Below, one piece after another: positions 36,657-44,689 of a DNA stretch of 64,000 nucleotides. The notes under the pieces are model-generated. The model saw only the letters and a list, made by a program, of their open reading frames with translations, was not told the DNA's origin and did not search any database. Source of the DNA: Gammaproteobacteria bacterium (GTDB lineage Bacteria > Pseudomonadota > Gammaproteobacteria > DSM-16500); assembly GCA_013287765.1 (NCBI GenBank), contig JABDDD010000004.1, positions 1-64,000 on the forward strand. The letters run 5' to 3'. Each line of letters starts with the position of its first letter. The first letter of the stretch is position 1. The translations under genes were made by a program, and so were the position numbers.

Positions 36657-36774
36657 TTTGAGCCAAGATTGTAATATCGACAAGAAATTAGAAAGAGAAA
36701 TTCAACAGAAGATAACTGATATTGCAAAGTTAAATCTTTCCTCAGAAAAACTTTTACAACTTGTTGCAACGTAA
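36649..36774 (+). pseudogene. Small gene after the integrase, cut by IS66
   Basis: The frame begins MTDLSQDCNIDKKLEREIQQ, overlaps the integrase stop, and runs 41 codons. Its stop codon TAA is supplied by the left end of IS66 (GTAAGCGATC at 36771), so the original gene continued and was interrupted. The product is charged and helical. No family is recognised. Confidence 0.6.
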
Positions 36775-36850
36775 GCGATCTATCTCCTACATCTTTTAAA
36801 CCATTCAAATACCTGCAATATTGTTGCTTTCAATAATTAAGGCTGTATCA

Positions 36851-37189
36851 ATGAAAGCAATCAATCAACTATCAAAAAAATTAGCAGAAAAAGAAGCATT
36901 TTGGCAACAGCATTATACCTTACTAAAATCGAGTGGATTATCAAGAATAGAATATTGTCGTGAAAATAATTTAAATTACGATCAGTTTGGTTATAGGATA
37001 AGTAAATGGAATAAAGCAATATCAGTCGATAACAATCAGGATCAATTGGTTTCAGTCAAACTGAAGCCTGTCCCTGTCAATCAATCTTTTAATTCATCTC
37101 TTTTATGTACGCTTGATTTAAAAAACGGCCATCAATTAAGAATTCACGATTCTGCAGCATTAATGATTATTTTAGAAAGGTTTTATTGA
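36851..37189 (+). CDS. tnpA: IS66 accessory protein TnpA
   Basis: The 112-residue product starts MKAINQLSKKLAEKEAFWQQHYTLLKSSGLSRIEYCRENNLNYDQFGYRISKW. It is an HTH-like protein of the IS66 TnpA type. The ATG at 36851 is preferred over a TTG at 36821 because conservation with the family begins there. It ends one base before tnpB, as in other IS66 elements. Confidence 0.88.
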   Translation: MKAINQLSKKLAEKEAFWQQHYTLLKSSGLSRIEYCRENNLNYDQFGYRISKWNKAISVDNNQDQLVSVKLKPVPVNQSFNSSLLCTLDLKNGHQLRIHDSAALMIILERFY

Positions 37190-37190
37190 T

Positions 37191-37541
37191 ATGTTGCTGA
37201 CATTTAATGGCGATATTTGGTTATATCCAAAGCCAATTGATTTTAGGAAGCAAATAGATGGAATTGTCATGTTAATAGCCGACCATTTGCAATTAAATCC
37301 TGCTTCAGGTCAATTATTTTTATTTCGCAATAGAACAGCTAATAAAATAAAACTTTTGTGGTGGGACAAGAATGGATTTTGGTTATGTTATAAAAGATTA
37401 GAAAAAGGAAAATTAAAATTTCCACCAATTATTGATCAAGCATTGGAATTAACAAGAGATCAATTAAGTTGGTTATTATCCGGGTTAGATTGTATGAAGC
37501 AGCTTTCTTTACCGGAGATTAAACCGAAAAATTTTTATTAA
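37191..37541 (+). CDS. tnpB: IS66 accessory protein TnpB
   Basis: This is the 116-residue IS66 Orf2 protein. The signature IWLYPKPIDFRKQIDGIVMLIADHLQLNPASGQLFLFRNRTANKIKLLWWDKNGFWLCYKRLEKGKLKFP is unmistakable. The protein is required together with TnpA and TnpC for transposition in the family. A 70-bp AT-rich spacer follows before tnpC. Confidence 0.95.
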   Translation: MLLTFNGDIWLYPKPIDFRKQIDGIVMLIADHLQLNPASGQLFLFRNRTANKIKLLWWDKNGFWLCYKRLEKGKLKFPPIIDQALELTRDQLSWLLSGLDCMKQLSLPEIKPKNFY

Positions 37542-37611
37542 AAATTGCATAAAAATGTGAAAAATAGCGATTTTTATAGTATAATTTATTAAAATTATAT
37601 AGTGATTATTT

Positions 37612-39144
37612 ATGAATTTCGAAACAATAATAAAAAATCAAAACGATGAAATACAAGAATTAAAAGCCGTTAATCTCACTCTAGAAAAACGTTGCGAGCA
37701 ATATGCGCAAGCCTACGATCAGATGCATGCTCAATTAAAAGAGTTAATCAGAAATCGATTTGGTAAAAAATCAGAACGATACATCGATCCTGAACATCCG
37801 CAAATAAGCTTGCTTGGAGACGCAAATTTATTTGCGAAAAAAGATGAAGAAGGAAATCAGATAGATGATGACATAGAGGTGAAATGCCATACCCGAAAGA
37901 AAAATAAAACAAGTAAAAAAGATGTTCCTATTCGAATAGAAATTATTCCTGTCTGTGAGGAAGACAAAAAATGTGAATGCGGAGCCTGTAAAGAAGTCAT
38001 TAGCTATGAAACAAAAAAACTTTTGAATTACCAGCCAGCGGTGTTAGAAATTATTGAGCAACGTCGTGAGATTGTTGCTTGTAATAAAAAGTGTGATAGT
38101 AAAATTGTTACAGCACCAGCACCGCTTCACATATTACCAAAAGTCAAAGCGACTGAAGAATTTTTAGCTTTTTTAATTGTTAGTAAACTAGATGATAGAC
38201 AACCATTATATCACTTAGAAAAACAACTGAGTGCACGCTATGGAATTGATTGCTCGAGACAAACTATGGCACGCTGGCTAATTGATTTAATGTTTCCTTT
38301 ACAACCTATTTATAATTTAATGAAAGATTATGTCATCGGTTATGATGTAGCAAGCTGTGATGCGACAACACTTCAGGTACTGAATGAACTGGGACGAGCA
38401 GCTGAAACAAAATCTTACGCTTATTGTATACGCGGCGGCTCACCAAAAAATGCGGTTATTTTATATGATTACAATGATAAATTGCATAAATTTTTTGTAA
38501 AAAACTGGTTTGAAGGATTCAAAGGCTATCTGCATGTTGATGGAGATAATTTTTTTGACCTGATCGGTGAAGTGAGTGATTTAGTAAATTGTAATGCGCA
38601 TGCGCGACGTAAATTTGAACCTATTGCAACTAGCACAAAAGGAAAAGGTCTGGCAAAAGAAGCAATGCGTTTTTTTAAAGAACTTTATAAAATAGAGCGT
38701 GAAGCTAAAAACAATCATCTAACACCAGGACAACGTTATGAGTTACGTCAAGAAAAATCTAAACCATTAATAGATAAATTTAAATCATGGCTAGATGAAA
38801 TGATTCCTACGGTATTACCCCAATCTCCATTAGGTAAGGCCATGAATTATTGCATTAAGCTTTGGCCAGGCCTCACAAGATTTTTAGAAGATGGACGTCT
38901 TGAGATTGACAACAATTTGACAGAACAAGAAATCAAACCGCTTGTTATCGCACGCAAGAATTTTTTATTTGCGTCTTCAGTTGATGGCGCGAAATCACTT
39001 TGTATGCACTTCAGTTTTATTCGAACAGCAAAACTTCATGGATTAGACCCTTATCATTATTATGTTAAATTGTTAAAGAACATTCCTCATTGTAAGACAG
39101 TTGAGGACTACGAGAAATTATTGCCTTGGAATATAGCCGCATGA
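37612..39144 (+). CDS. tnpC: IS66 transposase TnpC
   Basis: The 510-residue DDE transposase begins with a coiled coil (residues 1-50) and has the zinc-finger-like CECGACKEVISYE near 120-135. The catalytic region includes ASCDATTLQVL (first Asp), GYLHVDGDNFF (second) and EIDNNLTEQEIKPLVIARKNFLFASS (Glu). All motifs are intact. Its stop overlaps the next gene's start (ATGA). Confidence 0.95.
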   Translation: MNFETIIKNQNDEIQELKAVNLTLEKRCEQYAQAYDQMHAQLKELIRNRFGKKSERYIDPEHPQISLLGDANLFAKKDEEGNQIDDDIEVKCHTRKKNKTSKKDVPIRIEIIPVCEEDKKCECGACKEVISYETKKLLNYQPAVLEIIEQRREIVACNKKCDSKIVTAPAPLHILPKVKATEEFLAFLIVSKLDDRQPLYHLEKQLSARYGIDCSRQTMARWLIDLMFPLQPIYNLMKDYVIGYDVASCDATTLQVLNELGRAAETKSYAYCIRGGSPKNAVILYDYNDKLHKFFVKNWFEGFKGYLHVDGDNFFDLIGEVSDLVNCNAHARRKFEPIATSTKGKGLAKEAMRFFKELYKIEREAKNNHLTPGQRYELRQEKSKPLIDKFKSWLDEMIPTVLPQSPLGKAMNYCIKLWPGLTRFLEDGRLEIDNNLTEQEIKPLVIARKNFLFASSVDGAKSLCMHFSFIRTAKLHGLDPYHYYVKLLKNIPHCKTVEDYEKLLPWNIAA

Positions 39145-39539
39145 ATAAAGTAAAAACCTTGCTAAATGGTAAGAAAATATCAGATATATTTAATGAATAT
39201 GCATTGCCTGTTATAGAGACTTATATGTATGATGCGGGCTATGCCAGCCTCGAAGATGTAAGTATTGAAGAACTAGATCAAATATTGCAATTTCCATGGG
39301 TAATTTGGAATGCTGTCGTTGCGCAAGGAAAAGATACAATTGATTATTTAGGTAGCATAACATTGCTTACTAAGCATACGCCACAGGAAGTGAAAGAGTT
39401 AATTAAATTTATGAGAAAAAGAAAAGAAACAAAATTTAAGAAATACGATTTCTTTTTGGGCGAGGTTAAACTCAATCGCAATATTGACAATAAAATCATT
39501 ATATCTGTAGAGGCGAAGGTTCCTCGTAATAATAAATAA
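39141..39539 (+). CDS. Unknown passenger protein within IS66
   Basis: The 132-residue protein starts MNKVKTLLNGKKISDIFNEYALPVIETYM at the ATG that overlaps the tnpC stop. An in-frame upstream start at 39126 lies inside tnpC. It is acidic at the N-terminus and Lys-rich in the middle (KFMRKRKETKFKKYDF). No family is recognised. Its place inside the right inverted repeat and its coupling to tnpC suggest that it travels with the element. Confidence 0.6.
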   Translation: MNKVKTLLNGKKISDIFNEYALPVIETYMYDAGYASLEDVSIEELDQILQFPWVIWNAVVAQGKDTIDYLGSITLLTKHTPQEVKELIKFMRKRKETKFKKYDFFLGEVKLNRNIDNKIIISVEAKVPRNNK

Positions 39540-39625
39540 ATTGTTAAAGAGCAAATGCTATCATCGAAGGGGGATTATGGCAGGAAAAGTTTATTAAACA
39601 AGCATGGAGTTGGTGGATCGCTTAC

Positions 39626-39758
39626 GGATATTTTTATATTGCTATTGACTATGAGCAACTATTAAGCTGCTGCGTACATATGAGTACACAAATTTAGAGG
39701 AATATTTATGGAAATGCCAATAGTAAAAGTAGGTATACGCGAATTTCGCGCCCATTTA
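39626..39758 (+). repeat. 133-bp direct repeat, right copy
   Basis: This copy begins at the base immediately after the IS66 right end (39625) and matches 33557-33689 with one mismatch. It holds the upstream region and first codons of the Phd-type gene at 39708. The exact coincidence of repeat start and IS end indicates that the duplication arose through an IS66 event. Confidence 0.9.
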
Positions 39759-39875
39759 CCCCAATATCTTATGACATCGTTACCGATAGCCATCACTCGA
39801 CATGAGGAAACGATAGGTTTTTATATCCCAACGAAACATCACCATGATAAAGCAGAAGTGGATACTATATTTTAA
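39708..39875 (+). CDS. Phd/YefM-type antitoxin, orphan
   Basis: The 55-residue protein MEMPIVKVGIREFRAHLPQYL... continues PIAITRHEETIGFYIPTKHHHDKAE, which follows the Phd/YefM N-terminal fold (VxxRELRxxL, PxxITRxGxxxxxxxP). It stops at DTIF, shorter than the usual 75-90 residues, so the toxin-binding tail is probably lost. No toxin gene follows. A GAGGAAT site precedes the ATG. The next gene is a DUF4143 ATPase after two small hairpins. Confidence 0.65.
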   Translation: MEMPIVKVGIREFRAHLPQYLMTSLPIAITRHEETIGFYIPTKHHHDKAEVDTIF

Positions 39876-39956
39876 CTACAAGCCCCTTAGCAGAAAACCA
39901 TCCATTGACAGCGGATGGTTTGTTGAGTATCCTTCCATTATAAATGGAGGGTTATA

Positions 39957-41255
39957 ATGACTATATCACCGGATTTGCTAAAACGTATCATTTTTGATCA
40001 ACAAGAAGATCAGCATTGGCCAAAGCTATATATACCTCGGACTATCGAAAAGAAATTAGATAGGCTTAGTCAAAATAAAGAAATAATTGTTTTGTCTGGT
40101 ATCAGGCGATGTGGTAAATCTGTGTTGTTAGAGCACGTTAGAAGAATACGTAAAAATGAGCATGATTATTATTTTAATTTTGAAGATGAAAGATTGGTTA
40201 ATTTCGGAACTGAAGATTTTGAAGTTTTGCATCAAACATTAATTTCTCTTTATGGTGTGCAAGAAAATTTCTATCTAGATGAAGTTCAGAATGTGCCAGC
40301 GTGGGAATTATTTGTCCGACGTATGTATAACAAGGGTTGCAAAATATATATAACAGGTTCAAATGCTAATTTATTTAGTGAAGAGTTAGGAACAAGATTG
40401 ACTGGTAGGTATATATCTCTAGATATTTATCCGATTTCTTTTGCTGAGTATTCACAATTTCATATTCCGCTTACGCGCGTTGATTTTAGTACCACTGAAA
40501 TTGGCATGTTAAAAGAAAAGTACTCTAACTATTTAAAATATGGTGGAATTCCAGCATATATAGTTAGTAAAGATACTGAATATTTACATTCTTTATACGA
40601 AAGTATACTTTATAGAGACATAATAACTAGATATAAAGTTGGCAATCCAGAAGCATTAAAAAAATTGCTTTTTTACTTGGCAAGTAATTGCGGCAAAGAA
40701 GTTACTTTATCCAAACTTCTCGGCATGATAAATAATAATGGTAAAATTATTAAAAGTAATACGACCATTTCTGATTATTGTAGCTATATTGAAAATAGCT
40801 TTATGTGTTTTTTTGTGAGTCGTTATGATGATAATCTAAAAGCTCAACAACAGGCTCCCAAAAAAATTTACTTTGTTGATCATGTTTTAGCGAAAATGTT
40901 AGGGTTTAGAACGAGCGAAGATCATGGTCGTATGTTGGAAAATATTGTTTTTGTCGAATTAAAACGTAGAGGGTATGATATATTTTACTATAGTGGTTCT
41001 AGGGAGTGTGATTTTATAGTGCGAGAAGGCTCTCGTACCCAGCAAGTGATTCAAGTCTGTATTGAATTGTATGATCCATCCACTAAGGCGAGAGAAATAT
41101 CAGGTTTAGTAGAGGCAATGGATAAATTTTCTTTATCTGAAGGATTAATTATTACTGAGAATGAAGAAGGTAATGAAATTGTAGTGATGAATGGAAAAAA
41201 GTATCATATTATTATTAATCCAATTTGGAAATGGTTAAGAATCATCAATGATTGA
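39957..41255 (+). CDS. AAA ATPase with DUF4143 domain
   Basis: This 432-residue protein is of the COG1373 type. The Walker A motif is in VLSGIRRCGKSVLLEHV (about residues 45-61) and Walker B in FYLDEVQNV (about 102-110). The C-terminal DUF4143 part includes FVDHVLAKMLGF, MLENIVFVELKRRGYDIFYYSGSRECDFIVRE and QVIQVCIEL, a nuclease-like fold in this family. The role of these proteins is not known; they are frequent in mobile or variable regions. GGAGGG precedes the ATG. Confidence 0.85.
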   Translation: MTISPDLLKRIIFDQQEDQHWPKLYIPRTIEKKLDRLSQNKEIIVLSGIRRCGKSVLLEHVRRIRKNEHDYYFNFEDERLVNFGTEDFEVLHQTLISLYGVQENFYLDEVQNVPAWELFVRRMYNKGCKIYITGSNANLFSEELGTRLTGRYISLDIYPISFAEYSQFHIPLTRVDFSTTEIGMLKEKYSNYLKYGGIPAYIVSKDTEYLHSLYESILYRDIITRYKVGNPEALKKLLFYLASNCGKEVTLSKLLGMINNNGKIIKSNTTISDYCSYIENSFMCFFVSRYDDNLKAQQQAPKKIYFVDHVLAKMLGFRTSEDHGRMLENIVFVELKRRGYDIFYYSGSRECDFIVREGSRTQQVIQVCIELYDPSTKAREISGLVEAMDKFSLSEGLIITENEEGNEIVVMNGKKYHIIINPIWKWLRIIND

Positions 41256-41322
41256 TGACAAAGCGTGATAAATCAGCTTCTAAAAAAACTCGTCATTTGG
41301 GATAACTATGCAAATAAATTAC

Positions 41323-41412
41323 CGGAGAGGGCGGGATTCGAACCCGCGTGGGGGTCTAAACCCCCCATCCGATTTCGAGTCGGCGCCGTTATGACCGCTT
41401 CGGTACCTCTCC
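41323..41412 (-). tRNA. tRNA-Ser, anticodon CGA
   Basis: Read on the minus strand, the acceptor arm GGAGAGG pairs with CCTCTCC. The anticodon arm is CCGACTCGAAATCGG with loop CTCGAAA, giving anticodon CGA (reads UCG). The long variable arm GGGGGGTTTAGACCCCC is typical of tRNA-Ser, and the T arm is GCGGGTTCGAATCCCGC. The discriminator is G and CCA is not encoded. Confidence 0.95.
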
Positions 41413-41472
41413 TTTTAAGATGCCGATTATAAAGCGCAACGAAACAATTGGCTACTAAAAAAGGTCATTAGA

Positions 41473-41550
41473 GGGTCAAGTCTGTACAATTGATATTTCC
41501 ATCAAACATTTTTTTGGGATAGTGATATATCAATTATCCAGACTTGACCC
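41473..41550. repeat. Inverted-repeat element (MITE-like)
   Basis: GGGTCAAGTCTG (41473-41484) pairs with CAGACTTGACCC (41539-41550). After three unpaired bases on each side the stem continues as AATTGATAT with ATATCAATT. The arms are about 24 bp and enclose 30 bp. It is not linked to a gene and looks like a small non-autonomous element or remnant. Confidence 0.7.
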
Positions 41551-41606
41551 CTTATTAATATTAAAAAGTTTGTGTCATTAATTAAAAGATTGCAGGAGGA
41601 GGATAT

Positions 41607-41978
41607 ATGAGTCACACAAGAACTTCTGAATATCCATTTATCATTCGACATCTTTCAAATGAAGAGGGTGGTGGTTATTTAATTGAATTCCCGGATCTTC
41701 CTGGTTGTATGTCTGATGGTGATACTATTGAACAAGCTATTAATAATGGTCAGGATGCGGTAGATGCTTGGATTGCAGCTGCAAGAGAAATGAATAGGCA
41801 TATCCCAAAACCTGGTGAATTAGAAAGCCAAAGTGGTAAGTGGGTGCAACGTGTACCAAAGTCAATTCATTTGCGCCTTGTTAATAGAGCGAAAGAGGAG
41901 GGTGTTAGTTTAAATACGCTAGTCATTATGATGCTTTCTGAATCATTAGGAAGTGAAAACTATCGTGCGTTAAAATAG
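41607..41978 (+). CDS. hicB: HicB family antitoxin, no HicA neighbour
   Basis: The N-terminal domain (EYPFIIRHLSNEEGGGYLIEFPDLPGCMSDGDTIEQAINNGQDAVDAWIAAARE) is the RNase H-like HicB fold. The C-terminal VPKSIHLRLVNRAKEEGVSLNTLVIMMLSESLG is a ribbon-helix-helix DNA-binding segment. The 123 residues are complete. The space on either side holds no HicA-sized gene, so this is a solitary HicB. GGAGGAGG precedes the ATG. Confidence 0.88.
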   Translation: MSHTRTSEYPFIIRHLSNEEGGGYLIEFPDLPGCMSDGDTIEQAINNGQDAVDAWIAAAREMNRHIPKPGELESQSGKWVQRVPKSIHLRLVNRAKEEGVSLNTLVIMMLSESLGSENYRALK

Positions 41979-42033
41979 TATTTTAAATATTGTGGCGAGC
42001 GCAAGAAGAGGGTGATGTCGAGAAGTTTAGTCT

Positions 42034-42062
42034 TTCAAATTTTGCTAGAGCCTTGTTATAAT
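42034..42062 (+). promoter_or_regulatory. Promoter upstream of the three-gene set
   Basis: TTCAAA (42034-42039), a 17-base spacer and TATAAT (42057-42062) form a good sigma-70 promoter. It lies about 125 bases before the gene at 42188 and is the only strong promoter seen for the set ending at 43990. Confidence 0.6.
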
Positions 42063-42129
42063 CCCTGCAATTAGAAAGCGACTGGACAGTATTTTTTACG
42101 CTGCATTCAAGCTGAAAATGCGTCAATAG

Positions 42130-42153
42130 TTAGTCGCAGGCAGCGAAATTAAA
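42130..42153. repeat. Copy of the 24-base repeat flank
   Basis: TTAGTCGCAGGCAGCGAAAT-TAAA matches 13918-13941 with one difference (C for T). The hairpin that follows the other copy is absent here, so this is a fragment of the same interspersed repeat. Confidence 0.6.
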
Positions 42154-42187
42154 CTGATTTTAAAATAACACCATAAATGGATTAAAA

Positions 42188-42751
42188 ATGAAATCAATAA
42201 AAAAAATACTCCTTGGATTCGTAAAGTATAAAAAAATTAAAATTAATAATAAATCTAATTATATTTTTTATAAAATTATTAACTATATTAATGAGCAAAA
42301 AGCATATGTAATTCAATGTATCAATACGAAGGCTATTTTTCGCTCAAAAATAACCGATTTAGTTTTTGATACAGACTTATTATATGGCTTACATCCAATA
42401 CAAGCTTGTTACATAGGTATTGAATATATCATAAATATGAATAAGACTAACTGTACCAAAAATCAAAAATACCAAAAAAAAACAAAAGAATATTCTATCT
42501 ATCGATACGGCGAATATAGTCTTCTTTATCAGAAAAGAAATGGTGATTTTTGCTTTATTAATAATTTTACTAATGAAGAATTTATAATGGATCCTTGGGA
42601 GATTGCTTTATCCGAGGAGCTGATTCGGGAATTTGATGCGGTACAAGCATTTCATATTGGATGCATGGCAGGACATAGAATATGCCATGACAAGAATAGT
42701 TACGAAAAACCTAGAATTTTAAAAAAGATCAATCTCCGAGTTATAAAATAG
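42188..42751 (+). CDS. Unknown protein, internal duplication
   Basis: I do not recognise this 187-residue protein. It is Lys/Ile/Tyr-rich and soluble. Two related segments, FDTDLLYGLHPIQACYIGIEY (near 58-78) and EELIREFDAVQAFHIGCMAG (near 140-160), suggest two copies of one unit of about 80 residues. It ends one base before the YhhQ-like gene and probably shares its promoter. Base composition is more AT-rich than the housekeeping genes, consistent with transfer. Confidence 0.6.
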   Translation: MKSIKKILLGFVKYKKIKINNKSNYIFYKIINYINEQKAYVIQCINTKAIFRSKITDLVFDTDLLYGLHPIQACYIGIEYIINMNKTNCTKNQKYQKKTKEYSIYRYGEYSLLYQKRNGDFCFINNFTNEEFIMDPWEIALSEELIREFDAVQAFHIGCMAGHRICHDKNSYEKPRILKKINLRVIK

Positions 42752-42752
42752 C

Positions 42753-43481
42753 ATGAAAAAACTTCAATCAACACTCGATAATTTGCCCGGATTTTACTCC
42801 TTAATTATTCTTTCTATGATATACATGAGTATCATGTTATGTAATGCCATCTTAACAAATCGTTATGTTGGAATTAATAGCCTCTATTTTTTGGGAGGCA
42901 CATTGACGTCACCATTTATTTTTATATTGGATGACATTATCGCTGAGATTTATGGTTATGAAATAGCAAAATGCGTAATTTTATCTGGGTTCACTGCCCA
43001 AACATTATTTATATTAATATGTCAGCTCGTTGTGCGCGCACCCTTTCCTTCTTTTTTTACAGAACAAAATGCTTATTCTTTTATTTTAGGGTCATCTCTT
43101 TTAAGAATTGATATAAGCGGATTTATTGCATATATTTTTGCAAACTTAATTAATTCTTATTTGTTAACACGATGGAAGTTTTTATTAAAGGGGCGATATT
43201 TTTGGGTAAGAAGCATTGGTTCTTCTATGTTTTCCGAAGCATTATACTCTTTTTTGGCTATTTTAATGATGGAGATACAGTCTATCCCTTTTCATGATAT
43301 CTTAAAAGTCGTTATAATTAGTTTTTCCATTAAAGCTAGTTATAATATTGTTTTTATTGGACCTGCTAGTTGGTTAGTCAATAAAATTAAAAATATAACT
43401 GGCATTGATGTTTATGATTTTCCAAAAAAATTTACACCTTTTAAGTATTTGAAAATAAAACCGGAGAAAAAAACATGTTAG
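42753..43481 (+). CDS. YhhQ/VUT family transporter, queuosine precursor type
   Basis: The 242-residue protein has about six membrane helices. The N-terminal region MLCNAILTNRYVGINSLYFLGGTLTSPFIFILDDIIAEIYGYEIAKCVI follows the VUT/DUF165 pattern, with the conserved D-x2-AEIYGY. E. coli YhhQ imports queuosine precursors (preQ0/preQ1). The substrate here is inferred. The gene lies between an unknown gene and a SLOG-type gene, and overlaps the latter by seven bases. Confidence 0.8.
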   Translation: MKKLQSTLDNLPGFYSLIILSMIYMSIMLCNAILTNRYVGINSLYFLGGTLTSPFIFILDDIIAEIYGYEIAKCVILSGFTAQTLFILICQLVVRAPFPSFFTEQNAYSFILGSSLLRIDISGFIAYIFANLINSYLLTRWKFLLKGRYFWVRSIGSSMFSEALYSFLAILMMEIQSIPFHDILKVVIISFSIKASYNIVFIGPASWLVNKIKNITGIDVYDFPKKFTPFKYLKIKPEKKTC

Positions 43482-43990
43482 AAGAGGTTGTAGCCGGAGC
43501 ACAAAGGGGGGTTGATGAGGCTGCTCTTGATGTTGCTGAAATGTACAGAATAAAAGTAGGAGGTTGGTGTCCTAAAGGTAGAATCAATGAAGCAGGGAGT
43601 ATTCCCAAAAAATATAGTCATCTTAAGGAAGTTTCAGGGATATTTAAAAAAGAACAAGACAATTACGATCTCAGGACAAGAAAAAATATTGAGGATTCTG
43701 ATGGAACCCTTGTCTTAGTTCCGAAAATACCATTACCTGCTCACATTAAAGATGGAACACTATTAACTATTAAAGAAGCAATAAAGCAACGAAAACCCTT
43801 TTTGATGATAGATTTATCTGAACCGAACGAAGAAAACGCAGAAAAAGTTGTATTGTGGTTAAGAGAAAATTTAATTAAGAGACTAAATATTGGCGGCCCT
43901 CGAGAATCCAGTAGTGAAGGCATATATGAGTTGAGCTTTAATTTCCTCAAAGAAACATTAAAACATTTATATCCTAGACCTCGGTTTTAA
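43475..43990 (+). CDS. Molybdenum-carrier-like SLOG protein
   Basis: The 171-residue protein matches the 'putative molybdenum carrier' family. VAGAQRGVDEAALDVAEMYRIKVGGWCPKGRINEAGSIPKKYSHLKEV, then RTRKNIEDSDGTLVLVP, are the nucleotide-binding Rossmann-like segments. It is complete and slightly longer than usual. This family belongs to the SLOG nucleotide-sensing superfamily. No molybdopterin genes are nearby, so a role in cofactor transport is doubtful here. It overlaps the transporter gene and is probably co-translated. Confidence 0.82.
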   Translation: MLEEVVAGAQRGVDEAALDVAEMYRIKVGGWCPKGRINEAGSIPKKYSHLKEVSGIFKKEQDNYDLRTRKNIEDSDGTLVLVPKIPLPAHIKDGTLLTIKEAIKQRKPFLMIDLSEPNEENAEKVVLWLRENLIKRLNIGGPRESSSEGIYELSFNFLKETLKHLYPRPRF

Positions 43991-43999
43991 ATAATTAAA

Positions 44000-44689
44000 T
44001 TATTTTATTGCTAAATCTTTTCTGGCTGAAAATATTGTAAAAATAATAACACCCATAATGGAGTGTTCAATTTTATTATAAAAAAGTGATTCCGAGCCAT
44101 AGATAATCGGCTGTAACTGCCATTTGGGCGAATCAATGATCAGTTCTCTTAGAGACAAAGTTCCATCTTGCGTCATTTTAATTAGCACTACATCTCTATC
44201 ATTGGGCGTTTCATGAGGGTCAATAATAAATAAAGTACCCATTGGAAATCTTGGTTGCATTGAGGGTCTGCTTTCTAATGCAAAAGTAGTTTTACTCAGT
44301 GTTTGACTAGGTATTGCAATAGGATACCATTCTTTCCATAATCTCAAATCAATATCATTGATAGATTGAATATCCGTGATAGCCTTCCAGTCCAATATAG
44401 GTACAAAGTGAGGTATATTCTTATTCATTAAACTTATAGCACTCAAGTTATGATTTTCCATTAATGAATCTATACTAACATTTAAATAATCTGCAATAGT
44501 TTTTAAGGTGGAAATACGTGGATCTTCAGTTTCTCCTGATACTAATCTTCTTACTGTCATAACCGGCATATTTAGAGCTTGAGAAAGGTCATATTCAGAT
44601 ATATTACGAACTTTGAGAAGAGTATGTAAATTTTTAGCTAAAGCCTTTAGTTGATATTTATCAATCTTTAAATCTGCAATATTGTTCAT
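44000..44689 (-). CDS. HTH and S24-like repressor, probably without autocleavage
   Basis: Residues 10-75 form a Cro/CI-type HTH (LAKNLHTLLKVRNISEYDLSQALNMPVMTVRRLVSGETEDPRISTLKTIADYLNVSIDSLM). The C-terminal half is LexA/S24-like: RPSMQPRFPMGTLFIIDPHETPNDRDVVLIKM contains the Ser-Met site. At the expected position of the catalytic Lys the sequence reads SLREL, so Lys appears replaced by Arg. The protein probably represses without self-cleavage. A 28-bp palindrome lies 136 bases upstream, and the divergent gene at 45019 is the likely target. Confidence 0.78.
   Translation of the reverse strand: MNNIADLKIDKYQLKALAKNLHTLLKVRNISEYDLSQALNMPVMTVRRLVSGETEDPRISTLKTIADYLNVSIDSLMENHNLSAISLMNKNIPHFVPILDWKAITDIQSINDIDLRLWKEWYPIAIPSQTLSKTTFALESRPSMQPRFPMGTLFIIDPHETPNDRDVVLIKMTQDGTLSLRELIIDSPKWQLQPIIYGSESLFYNKIEHSIMGVIIFTIFSARKDLAIK

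Larger units (their letters stand above)
36771..39625 (+). mobile_element. IS66-family insertion sequence, complete
   Basis: The ends are GTAAGCGATC at 36771-36780 and GATCGCTTAC at 39616-39625. The inverted repeats match perfectly for ten bases and imperfectly for about fifteen more. Inside are tnpA, tnpB, tnpC and an extra small gene. IS66 elements make 8-bp target duplications, but the flanks here differ (GTTGCAAC on the left, GGATATTT on the right), so this copy has taken part in a rearrangement after insertion. Confidence 0.92.

Noticed and set aside
36821-36850. TTG start for IS66 tnpA
   Set aside because: The extra ten residues are not conserved in the family; the ATG at 36851 fits the usual N-terminus.
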